Positions 16,527 to 23,933 of a stretch of 64,000 nt of DNA are shown here, piece after piece. Position 1 is the stretch's first letter. The number at the start of each line of letters is the position of its first letter. This stretch comes from Bizionia argentinensis JUB59 (lineage in GTDB: Bacteria; Bacteroidota; Bacteroidia; Flavobacteriales; Flavobacteriaceae). The notes beneath the pieces were generated by a model. The model saw only the letters and a program-made list of their open reading frames with translations, was not told the DNA's origin and ran no database searches. Location of the stretch: contig NZ_AFXZ01000013.1 in NCBI RefSeq assembly GCF_000224335.1, positions 1 through 64,000 on the forward strand, in the 5' to 3' direction. Both the position numbers and the translations under genes were made by a program.

Positions 16527-18368
16527 ATGAGCACATTCCAAGAATTAGGTCTTAATGACGACCTATTAAAAGCTATTGCAGATATAGGATTTGAAACTCC
16601 TAGTGATGTCCAATTAAAAGCAGTACCAATTTTATTAGAAAAAGACACCGATTTGGTTGCCCTTGCGCAAACCGGAACAGGTAAAACAGCAGCATTTGGT
16701 TTTCCAATGTTGCAAAAAATCGATATGGATAGCCGCACAACTCAAGGCTTAATCCTATCGCCAACTCGTGAACTTTGTTTGCAAATTACCAACGAAATTA
16801 AAGCATACGGTAAATACTGTAATGGTTTAAATGTTGTTGCTATTTATGGTGGCGCAAGTATTACCGATCAAGCACGCGAAGTTAAAAGAGGCGCACAAAT
16901 TATCGTAGCTACTCCTGGTCGTATGAAAGATATGATTAAGCGTAGATTAGTAGATATCTCTAAAATAAAGTATTCTGTTTTAGATGAAGCTGATGAAATG
17001 CTTAACATGGGTTTCAAAGAAGATATTACTGAAATCTTATCTCATACTCCTGAAGAAAAAAATACCTGGTTATTCTCGGCTACTATGCCTAAAGAGGTTT
17101 CCAATATTGCTAAAAAATTCATGGTTGATCCTATTGAAATTACAGTAGGAAACAAAAACGAAAGTACAAATCAAGTATCTCATGAATACTATTTAGTAAA
17201 TGCACGAGATCGTTATGGCGCCTTAAAGCGTTTAGCAGATGCTAATCCAGAAATATTTTCGGTTATTTTCTGTAGAACAAAACGTGATACTCAAAAAGTA
17301 GCTGAACAGTTAATTGAAGATGGTTACAGCGCAGGTGCTTTACATGGTGACTTGAGTCAGAACCAGCGTGATTTGGTTATGAAGTCTTTCAGAAACCAAC
17401 AAATTCAAATGCTTGTTGCAACAGATGTTGCCGCTCGTGGTATTGATGTAGATGATATTACTCACGTAATAAACTACCAATTACCTGATGAACCTGAAAT
17501 TTACACACACCGATCTGGAAGAACAGGACGAGCTGGTAAAACAGGTATTTCTATGGTTATTGTTTCTAAAAGTGAGGTTCGTAAAATAAAAAGTATTGAG
17601 CGCATCATTAAAAAAGACTTTATTAAAAAAGAAGTTCCTGATGGAATGGCTATTTGTGAAGTTCAATTAATGTCGCTTGCCAATAAAATCAACGATACGG
17701 AGATTAATCCTGAAATTGATAAATATTTAGAGAGTATCAATGAATTATTTACGGATACAACTAAAGAAGAATTAATTAAGAAATTCTTTTCAGGAGAGTT
17801 TACGCGTTTCTTTAATTACTATTCAAAATCACGTATTCAAAACGTAACAGAATCTCGCGGAAGTGATAGCGATGATGGTGGTGGACGCGGCTATACGAGC
17901 AATGCCAACGATACACGTTACTTTATTAACGTTGGTCGTAAAGATGGTTATGATTGGATGAAGCTAAAAGATTTCTTAAAAGAAGTTTTAGAGTTAGGTC
18001 GTGATGACGTTTTTAAAGTAGATGTTAAAGAGAGCTTTTCATTTTTTACAACCGATAAAGGTTTACAAGAAAAGGTAATCGCATTCTTTACAGACTTCAA
18101 ACATGATGGACGTTTTGTAAATGTGGAAGTTAGTGAAGATAAAGGTCAAGGAACCAGTAGAAACAAACGTCGTAGTGGCGGTGGTGGATTTGGTGGTGGA
18201 CGCAAACGTGACGATAGCTCAAGAAGCGAACGTCGTTCAAGTGGCGGACGCAGCGATCGTGGTGATTCTGGAAACAGAGGCACTCGCAGAAGTGATAGCG
18301 ACTCTAAACCTAGACGCACAGAATCTGCTAGTAGCGATTCGGATCGACCAAGACGCTCTAGACGCTAG
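16527..18368 (+). CDS. deaD: DEAD-box ATP-dependent RNA helicase, DeaD/CsdA type
   Basis: RNA helicase likely involved in ribosome assembly and RNA turnover, especially in the cold. All core motifs are visible: Q motif (GFETPSDVQ), AQTGTGKT, PTRELCLQ, TPGRM, DEAD (LDEADEML), SAT, ARGIDV and HRSGRTGRAG. After the helicase core (to about residue 375) comes a DbpA-like RNA-binding domain (about 470-545, RYFINVGRKDGYDWMKLKDF, then VNVEVSED). The C-terminal tail of about 70 residues is rich in Arg, Gly and Ser. Total length 613. It ends in a 14-bp-stem terminator. Confidence 0.95.
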   Translation: MSTFQELGLNDDLLKAIADIGFETPSDVQLKAVPILLEKDTDLVALAQTGTGKTAAFGFPMLQKIDMDSRTTQGLILSPTRELCLQITNEIKAYGKYCNGLNVVAIYGGASITDQAREVKRGAQIIVATPGRMKDMIKRRLVDISKIKYSVLDEADEMLNMGFKEDITEILSHTPEEKNTWLFSATMPKEVSNIAKKFMVDPIEITVGNKNESTNQVSHEYYLVNARDRYGALKRLADANPEIFSVIFCRTKRDTQKVAEQLIEDGYSAGALHGDLSQNQRDLVMKSFRNQQIQMLVATDVAARGIDVDDITHVINYQLPDEPEIYTHRSGRTGRAGKTGISMVIVSKSEVRKIKSIERIIKKDFIKKEVPDGMAICEVQLMSLANKINDTEINPEIDKYLESINELFTDTTKEELIKKFFSGEFTRFFNYYSKSRIQNVTESRGSDSDDGGGRGYTSNANDTRYFINVGRKDGYDWMKLKDFLKEVLELGRDDVFKVDVKESFSFFTTDKGLQEKVIAFFTDFKHDGRFVNVEVSEDKGQGTSRNKRRSGGGGFGGGRKRDDSSRSERRSSGGRSDRGDSGNRGTRRSDSDSKPRRTESASSDSDRPRRSRR

Positions 18369-18394
18369 TAACAACTGTTAATAATAAGTCAAAT

Positions 18395-18436
18395 AAAGTA
18401 CTAAAGAAGAGATCTATTTTTTTCTTTAGTACTTTT
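18395..18436 (+). terminator. Terminator of the DEAD-box helicase gene
   Basis: AAAGTACTAAAGAA (18395-18408) and TTCTTTAGTACTTT (18422-18435) form a perfect 14-bp stem. It directly abuts an in-frame ATG at 18437 of the next gene, which argues for the later ATG at 18455 as that gene's start. Confidence 0.85.
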
Positions 18437-18454
18437 ATGTTTAAATTAGCCAGC

Positions 18455-19228
18455 ATGAAGCACTACCTACTCCTACTTATCGCCCTTTTTACTGCAACTA
18501 TAACTTTTTCACAAGATGAAACCTATGTAAAAGGTGTTATTATCAATGCATCAGAAGGGGAGCCAATGGAGCGTGTAAATATTGTTAATTTAACACAAGT
18601 AGTAGGAACCACGACAAATGTTGCCGGTGAATTTAACTTACGTGCCAAAGCAAATGACACTTTACATCTCTCCTATTTAGGTTTTAAATCCATTAAAGTT
18701 CGAGTAACGAATGACTGGATTAAGTTTGGAACTTCTACAATCCAATTAACCGAATTAGCATTGGCTTTAGAAGAAGTTGTGATAAATAATTTCCGTTTAA
18801 CCGGAATTTTAGAAGTAGATATTAAAAACGTTCCTATTAATACCAATTACCGATATAGTATTTCTGGTTTACCATCTACAGGTTACGAAGCAGGAAACCG
18901 CAGTAATGCTTTTACAAGAGCTTTAGGTGCAATTTTTAACCCTGCCGATTTCCTTTATAAGATGTTTGGGAAGAATCCGAATGAGATGAAAAAGCTCAAA
19001 CAGATGAAAAAGGACGATGAAATTCGAACCTTGCTAGCTTCACGTTTTGATAGAGAAATGCTAACCGTTTTATTACAAGTAGATCGTGTAGATTTAGATG
19101 AAATTGTTCGTCAGTGTAACTATTCCGCCGATTTTATAAATAGCGCCAACGATCTTCAAATTCTGGACGCTATTAGCGAATGCTACGAAGAATATAAGGT
19201 TCTTAATAGAAGTCGTAAGAAACGTTAA
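18455..19228 (+). CDS. Secreted protein with carboxypeptidase-like regulatory domain
   Basis: A signal peptide (MKHYLLLLIALFTATITFSQ) leads into a CarboxypepD-reg-like beta-sandwich of about 75 residues (VKGVIINASEGEPMERVNIV, TTNVAGEFNLRAKAND, LHLSYLGFKSIKV). This domain is normally found at the N-terminus of TonB-dependent receptors, but here no barrel follows. Instead a 165-residue alpha-helical region of unknown fold ends the protein. I chose the ATG at 18455, because the upstream ATG at 18437 abuts a terminator stem. The mature protein of 257 residues is probably periplasmic or outer-membrane associated. Function unknown. Confidence 0.85.
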   Translation: MKHYLLLLIALFTATITFSQDETYVKGVIINASEGEPMERVNIVNLTQVVGTTTNVAGEFNLRAKANDTLHLSYLGFKSIKVRVTNDWIKFGTSTIQLTELALALEEVVINNFRLTGILEVDIKNVPINTNYRYSISGLPSTGYEAGNRSNAFTRALGAIFNPADFLYKMFGKNPNEMKKLKQMKKDDEIRTLLASRFDREMLTVLLQVDRVDLDEIVRQCNYSADFINSANDLQILDAISECYEEYKVLNRSRKKR

Positions 19229-19260
19229 GACACACCATTAGAACACCTCTTAAACCGAAT

Positions 19261-19392
19261 ATATCTGTACTAAAAGCAATCTTGCTGACGTTACTATTGA
19301 TTTTTGTATTTAGTAAAACACAGGTGGCTCCCGTTTTCATATTTTCTAAAACAGAGCTAATACCAGAGCACTTAAAAATCACTAGGTTGTAA
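19261..19392 (+). pseudogene. Remnant of a small membrane or secreted protein gene lacking a start codon
   Basis: A 43-codon open stretch with coding character begins at an ATA that sits where a start codon would be. The translation runs SVLKAILLTLLLIFVFSKTQ, then VAPVFIFSKTELIPEHLKITRL in two parts. A hydrophobic N-terminal segment is followed by a TQ-APV segment that I associate with small flavobacterial proteins. No ATG, GTG or TTG precedes it in frame before the preceding gene. It looks like a gene that lost its start, but it could be chance. Confidence 0.35.
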
Positions 19393-19592
19393 TAACAAAT
19401 TTATTATCGCATACTTATTGCTGTTCAAATATTTCTTAAAGCCCAAAGTTACTTTTAAGAAATCCTCAAGATCAAAAAAGTACGAACTAAAACTTTCACC
19501 CTTTCTAATTATAATCCTTTTTGAACTTCGCCTTGTCTAGAAGAATTTTTTATTAGAAAACTCCTATTGAAAGAGTTGACAGAGCGGAATAG

Positions 19593-19919
19593 CAAAAAAT
19601 AGCTATATTAGTTTCCAGAGTATGTAATGCAGTAATTCATATTGAAACACCATTAAATTTATTTCCCACTTTTATTTTTACAATAATAAGTAGTCTCATT
19701 TTTATAAAATTAAAAAGATTGGCTACTCCATTCTCTTACACTTTCTTGTTAATCTGGTTGCTCAATTCTCTTTTGCTTTTGATAATGCTTTTGATAAATG
19801 GTTGATAAGATTAGAATTTAATTATATTTATTGAATTATCTTTTTAGTCGGCATAGTATTAATCAATTTCGGAACAAGAAGAATACTGACTATAGCAAAT
19901 AAAAGCACTCACTATTAGA
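19593..19919 (+). pseudogene. Frameshifted remnant of a polytopic membrane protein gene
   Basis: From 19593 to 19805 one frame reads strongly hydrophobic sequence (LFPTFIFTIISSLIFIKLKR then FSYTFLLIWLLNSLLLLIML) before a TGA. A neighbouring frame continues with IIFLVGIVLINFGTRRILTI up to a stop near 19919, interrupted by one TGA. Three membrane segments in two frames with no start codon suggest an eroded membrane protein. I cannot name the family. AT-rich DNA can give hydrophobic frames by chance, so confidence is low. Confidence 0.35.
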
Positions 19920-20096
19920 GTTATTGTGGTAATGATATCCAGGTTAACTAAAAGTTATTGAATTAACGCTTGAAGTAATTTTATTTTAATGATTTTTTTA
20001 AAATAGATGAACTGATAATTAGAAATCCGATATCCTTAAAGTGTTTTTTATAACTTGATATTTTTACAAAAAAATACATCCTTAACAATCCATAAA

Positions 20097-20570
20097 ATGA
20101 AACCAACATTCCTTATATTACTTTTAAGCCTAACACTTATGACACACGCACAAAAAAACATGGAACAACAGCCAATACTTACCGGTAGCATGGCCGCAAA
20201 AATTGTTCAAGCTGCTTTTGCCGAAGCCGAAAAAGATGGATATTATATCACCGTTACTGTTGTAGATAAATCGGGTCAAATTCTTGCCGTACAAAGGCAT
20301 CACAATGCTGGCGTACATACATTAAGAGCGAGTTATAAAAAGGCATTTACAGCGTGTTCTCAAAAACGAGATACTGCCACCATTGCTAAAGGTATCAAGG
20401 ATGGCACAATTCCTGAAGATATTCGTTTTTTAGATGAAAATATTTTAATTCTTGATGGCGGTATTCCAATTTTTATCGATGGTCAAGTTGTTGGTGGTAT
20501 AGGTGTTGGCGGCGCTCACGGCAGTGCTGATGTTAAGGTTGCTAAAGCAGGGTTAAAAGTCCTAGAATAG
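20097..20570 (+). CDS. GlcG/HbpS family protein, secreted
   Basis: Member of the GlcG/HbpS (DUF336-type) family. Relatives bind haem or small molecules, or act as extracytoplasmic sensors. The open frame extends to 20055, but the ATG at 20097 starts directly at a signal peptide ([19 protein letters not shown]) and is preferred, giving 157 residues. The core has the family motifs [31 protein letters not shown], and the C-terminal [19 protein letters not shown]. It stands alone, so the ligand cannot be inferred from context. Confidence 0.9.
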   Translation: MKPTFLILLLSLTLMTHAQKNMEQQPILTGSMAAKIVQAAFAEAEKDGYYITVTVVDKSGQILAVQRHHNAGVHTLRASYKKAFTACSQKRDTATIAKGIKDGTIPEDIRFLDENILILDGGIPIFIDGQVVGGIGVGGAHGSADVKVAKAGLKVLE

Positions 20571-20789
20571 CATTTTGTCTCTATAATTTGGGAAGGATGA
20601 AAACCTTCAATGAAAAGCAAATAAAGTATTTCAACATCTAAATTAAAACAGAAAATCAAAGCCTAATATTGACTAAGCCACTATTGTGATTTATGAGCAA
20701 ACTAAATGGAAAGCACCAAAACATTGAATTATGACTAATAATTTAATGAGTTAAAAAAATAGCGAAACTGAATTTAAAACAAACCACAT

Positions 20790-20960
20790 ATGAATTACAT
20801 AAAAACAGGTTTAATAATTTCTACAATTATTATTCTTTTAGCCATGATTTTTTTACAATATGATATACTTGGAGTAAACACCGTTAAAGATGTTTTTATT
20901 ATTCCTGCATTTATTATTAATACTTCGCTTATTTTTAAAATTTTCAAAAGTAAAAAGTAG
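20790..20960 (+). CDS. Small two-segment membrane protein, 56 residues
   Basis: A short ATG-initiated ORF of 56 codons plus stop. It encodes two hydrophobic segments, LIISTIIILLAMIFLQYDIL and VFIIPAFIINTSLIFKIF, joined by a short polar loop (GVNTVKD), and ends with a basic tail (KIFKSKK). The layout is that of a real small membrane protein with positive-inside ends. An inverted repeat that could act as a terminator lies 40 bases downstream. Family and function unknown. Confidence 0.6.
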   Translation: MNYIKTGLIISTIIILLAMIFLQYDILGVNTVKDVFIIPAFIINTSLIFKIFKSKK

Positions 20961-20999
20961 TAATTCAATAATAAATAAAGAAATAGAACGGTGATTGAA

Positions 21000-21076
21000 T
21001 ATACGCAGGCACTAAAATTTGGAAAAAGAAATGTAATCCTATAGTTTAAACAATAGACAGAAGTAAACCTGCGTAT
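21000..21076. repeat. Perfect 10-bp inverted repeat, arms 57 bases apart
   Basis: TATACGCAGG (21000-21009) and CCTGCGTATA (21067-21076) are exact reverse complements around an AT-rich spacer, followed by AAAAATAA. It lies downstream of the small membrane-protein ORF. It may be a weak long-loop hairpin or a leftover of a small mobile element. Confidence 0.5.
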
Positions 21077-21213
21077 AAAAATAATTCCAGCTCTTTACTT
21101 CTTAACGTGTGATTGGTGAATTTTAAATGGAGAACATATCCAAGCCGAATATTAACTAAAATTGCGAAAATTATTCATGCTTATGATTTCATTGAACGTA
21201 ACGGTTTTATCAC

Positions 21214-21876
21214 CTATTTAGGATTACTTTCATAATACCGCTCCACAATCTGATCATAACTTTTAACGGTCTTTTTAATCCAATCCAAACGTTTCTCTAG
21301 CTTTTCATTTTCCGTTAATTGCCAAGCAATATCCGTTTGTTTTAATTTCGTTGTAACATCCTGAAGAATAATAGCAGCAGAAACAGAAATATTCAAGCTC
21401 TCCGTAAAACCAGTCATCGGGATTTTTAAGAAGCAATCTGCTGAATCCAAGACGTCCTGCGATAAACCTTCCGTTTCCCTTCCGAAGAAAAAACAAGATT
21501 TTTTAGTCACATCAAACTCATGTAACAAACAATCGTTGGTATGTGGCGTGGTAGCGACAATTTGATAACCTTCCTCTTTTAAACTTTTTAGTGCATCCTT
21601 AACATGATGGTGCCGATTTAAATCCACCCATTTTTGTGCACCCATAGCAATTTCACCGTCTATGCTTTTGCTGTTTACCTCTTCCACAATATGAACTTCT
21701 TGAATTCCAAATACATCACAACTACGCATAACAGCACTGGTGTTATGAAGCTGATACACATCTTCAGTAGCAACGGTAAAATGTTTAGTGCGTCCAGAGA
21801 GTACTTTGTTAAATTTTTCACGCCTTTTATCCGTTAAAAACTCTTCCAAATGTTCTAGTAGTTGTATATCAATCAT
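21214..21876 (-). CDS. trmH: SpoU/TrmH family RNA 2'-O-methyltransferase
   Basis: SPOUT-class enzyme, most likely tRNA (guanosine18-2'-O)-methyltransferase. The 220-residue product has the three SpoU motifs: VYQLHNTSAVMRSCDVFGI with N and R of motif 1, FFGRETEGLSQDVL (motif 2), and IPMTGFTESLNISVSAAIIL (motif 3). The C-terminal helical extension (about 175-220) is typical of TrmH rather than RlmB or TrmL. It lies downstream of the CHRD lipoprotein gene on the minus strand but beyond a terminator. Confidence 0.92.
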   Translation of the reverse strand: MIDIQLLEHLEEFLTDKRREKFNKVLSGRTKHFTVATEDVYQLHNTSAVMRSCDVFGIQEVHIVEEVNSKSIDGEIAMGAQKWVDLNRHHHVKDALKSLKEEGYQIVATTPHTNDCLLHEFDVTKKSCFFFGRETEGLSQDVLDSADCFLKIPMTGFTESLNISVSAAIILQDVTTKLKQTDIAWQLTENEKLEKRLDWIKKTVKSYDQIVERYYESNPK

Positions 21877-21886
21877 ATATAGTAAA

Positions 21887-21914
21887 ATAAAAAACCTGAC
21901 GTCACATCAGGTTT
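21887..21914 (-). terminator. Terminator of the CHRD lipoprotein gene
   Basis: On the minus strand AAACCTGA, loop TGTGACG, TCAGGTTT form an 8-bp stem followed by a T-rich tail. It lies between the CHRD gene (stop at 21940) and the trmH start at 21876. Confidence 0.75.
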
Positions 21915-21939
21915 CTAGGGTTCAAATCTAATTAATTTT

Positions 21940-23145
21940 TTAATCCTCCACATTCACACCAATATCACCTTGAGCAATAATGGTTCCTAGATTGCTAGCG
22001 CTTTCGTGCACGTTAATATATCCGTTTATATTCAATACATCTTGATATCCAAATGGCGTGGCATCATCTAACTGAATAACATTGGTTTTACTCGTTCCTG
22101 TATCGCCATAAACTGGATTAAATGTAAACAGAATACCACCTGTTGTTGCCAAATCATTAGCATGAATATGTGCAGGATGTGAATCGCCTACAATGGTGTT
22201 TTCAATTTCTAGAACCGCTAAAGCATTCCCATTTTCACGTTCAAAAAATGTTGCAGTTCCGTACTTTCCTGATGGCGCTACCTCACTCAAATCATAAACT
22301 ACAGAGTCCCCAGTTAAACCATTGACACCAATATCTCCTTGAGAAATAATAGTTCCTAAATCTGTTGTACTTAAGTGAACGTTAATATAGCCATCAAAAT
22401 CCATCAAATCGGTGAAATTAATCGGAGTTGCATCATCTAAAGTCGAGATATTAGTGCGACTTAAGCCCGTATCGCCATTTATAGGATTGAAAGTTAATGC
22501 AATAACACCTCCTTCAAGTGCGGTATTGATATGAATATGAGCAGGATGTTCTTCGCCCGGAATAGTATTAACTAATTCTATACGTGCTAAAGCTTCCCCA
22601 TTTTTACGTTGTGAAAATTTAGCTGTTCCACTAATGCCAGGAACATCGAGGGCGTTTAATCCGTAAGTTTTTGAGACACCTATCAATTCATTCTGCCCAA
22701 TATCACCATCTGCTAAAATCATTGCTGGCGTATCGTTGTTTAATCTAACATCAATATAACCATCAAAATCAAGTAGTTCTTCATAGGTAATATCTGTACC
22801 GTCATCTAGGGTATTAAACGTTGTATCGCTTCTTCCTGTCTCCCCATTTAAAGCTGTTAGACTTACACTTACGGCACCACCTTCCGCAGATGTATTCAAT
22901 CGTAAACTCGCAGGGTGATTTTGTCCCGCCAACGTACCAGATAATTTAATTTTAACGGTAATAGAAGCGTCTTCGTTTTTAATAATTCGAGCTTCACCAA
23001 TTACACTCGGATCGCTAACTGGATTCAAGTCGTAAGTTGTGGAAATTAAACTGGTTTCTAAACGGGTAATATTATCATCGCTAGCGCAGTTCGCCAAAAC
23101 GAAAAATGAAAAAATACTCATAAGTACTAAAATGGACTGTTTCAT
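21940..23145 (-). CDS. Lipoprotein with three tandem CHRD domains
   Basis: Predicted outer-membrane or periplasmic lipoprotein: hydrophobic signal then FVLANCASDD, with the acceptor Cys about residue 20. The rest of its 401 residues are three repeats of about 120 residues, each with a G-x-x-HPA-H core (GQNHPASLRLN, GEEHPAHIHINTALEGG, GDSHPAHIHAND), a D-T-x-x-L-D-D segment, and a closing GYI(D/N)V(R/H) plus QGDIG motif. This is the CHRD domain first described in chordin. The two C-terminal repeats keep HPAHIH, while the first has HPASLR. Function in bacteria is unknown. Confidence 0.88.
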   Translation of the reverse strand: MKQSILVLMSIFSFFVLANCASDDNITRLETSLISTTYDLNPVSDPSVIGEARIIKNEDASITVKIKLSGTLAGQNHPASLRLNTSAEGGAVSVSLTALNGETGRSDTTFNTLDDGTDITYEELLDFDGYIDVRLNNDTPAMILADGDIGQNELIGVSKTYGLNALDVPGISGTAKFSQRKNGEALARIELVNTIPGEEHPAHIHINTALEGGVIALTFNPINGDTGLSRTNISTLDDATPINFTDLMDFDGYINVHLSTTDLGTIISQGDIGVNGLTGDSVVYDLSEVAPSGKYGTATFFERENGNALAVLEIENTIVGDSHPAHIHANDLATTGGILFTFNPVYGDTGTSKTNVIQLDDATPFGYQDVLNINGYINVHESASNLGTIIAQGDIGVNVED

Positions 23146-23251
23146 AAATACGTTTTTATATCTGCCATAAATTTACAATATATACCTATACCTGAAAACG
23201 GAAACGTATTATAATATGATTATCGTATACAATTTCATATTTTTAACGTCT

Positions 23252-23929
23252 ATGAAACATATTGTAGTATTATCAGGTGCTGGTGTGAGTGCAGAAAGTG
23301 GGATTAAAACATTTCGCGATGCGGATGGTTTATGGGAAGGTCATGATGTTATGGAAGTAGCATCACCACAAGGTTTTCGTATGAATCCTGAATTGGTTTT
23401 AGGTTTTTATAACCAACGACGAAAACAACTTTTAACGGTAAAACCGAATCAAGCTCATATTGATTTAGCAACATTAGAAAAAGATTATAACGTAACCATT
23501 ATTACTCAAAACGTTGACGATTTGCACGAACGCGCTGGCAGCAAAAATGTTATTCACCTACATGGTGAACTTTTAAAAGCGCGAAGCACGTTTAATGAAG
23601 AGTCTGTTGTAGATTGCAAAACGGACATTAACTTTGGTGATATGTGCCAAAGTGGTTATCAAATGCGCCCGCATATTGTATGGTTCGGTGAAGCGGTCCC
23701 AATGATGGACAAAGCCATGGAAATTTGCGCAACTGCCGATATTTTAATCATAATCGGTACGAGTATGCAAGTTTACCCTGCTGCTAGTTTAATGCATTAT
23801 GTTCCCGAAAATACACCTGTCTATTTTATTGATCCTAAACCAGCATTACTAAATCAGAAAAACATAACTGTTGTAGAAGAAACTGCTACTGTTGGTGTCA
23901 AAAAAGTAATTGACAACTATTTATCCTAA
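23252..23929 (+). CDS. cobB: NAD-dependent deacylase, sirtuin class III (CobB/Sir2)
   Basis: Removes acyl groups from lysines using NAD. The 225-residue protein has GAGVSAESGIKTFRD, TQNVDDLHERAGS, HLHGEL with the catalytic His, and IIGTSMQVYPAA. FYNQRR carries the Tyr-x-x-Arg pair that marks class III enzymes preferring succinyl or malonyl groups. The four-cysteine zinc site is incomplete: only two Cys are seen (VDCKT and DMCQS). The open frame starts at 23216, but the ATG at 23252 matches the family start (MKHIVVLSGAG). It converges on the serine-hydrolase gene, 4 bases away. Confidence 0.93.
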   Translation: MKHIVVLSGAGVSAESGIKTFRDADGLWEGHDVMEVASPQGFRMNPELVLGFYNQRRKQLLTVKPNQAHIDLATLEKDYNVTIITQNVDDLHERAGSKNVIHLHGELLKARSTFNEESVVDCKTDINFGDMCQSGYQMRPHIVWFGEAVPMMDKAMEICATADILIIIGTSMQVYPAASLMHYVPENTPVYFIDPKPALLNQKNITVVEETATVGVKKVIDNYLS

Positions 23930-23933
23930 TTTT

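Larger units (their letters stand above)
19229..20096. other. Gene-poor region with decayed coding remnants
   Basis: About 870 bases without an intact gene between the regulatory-domain protein and the GlcG-like gene. Two likely gene remnants are listed separately. No tRNA, insertion-sequence end or strong hairpin was seen. The last 170 bases show no feature beyond being the upstream region of the GlcG-like gene. Confidence 0.6.
20571..21213. other. Intergenic region containing a small ORF and an inverted repeat
   Basis: About 640 bases between the GlcG-like gene and the trmH-like gene. Apart from the 56-codon ORF at 20790 and the inverted repeat at 21000-21076, nothing recognisable was found on either strand. 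Confidence 0.6.

Noticed and set aside
18437-18454. Earlier ATG for the regulatory-domain protein
   Set aside because: It directly abuts the 14-bp-stem terminator of the helicase gene, and the ATG at 18455 gives a clean signal peptide.
21915-21935. GGTTCAAATC-like sequence considered as a tRNA T-arm
   Set aside because: No acceptor, D or anticodon arms lie in the flanking bases; the stretch follows a terminator hairpin.
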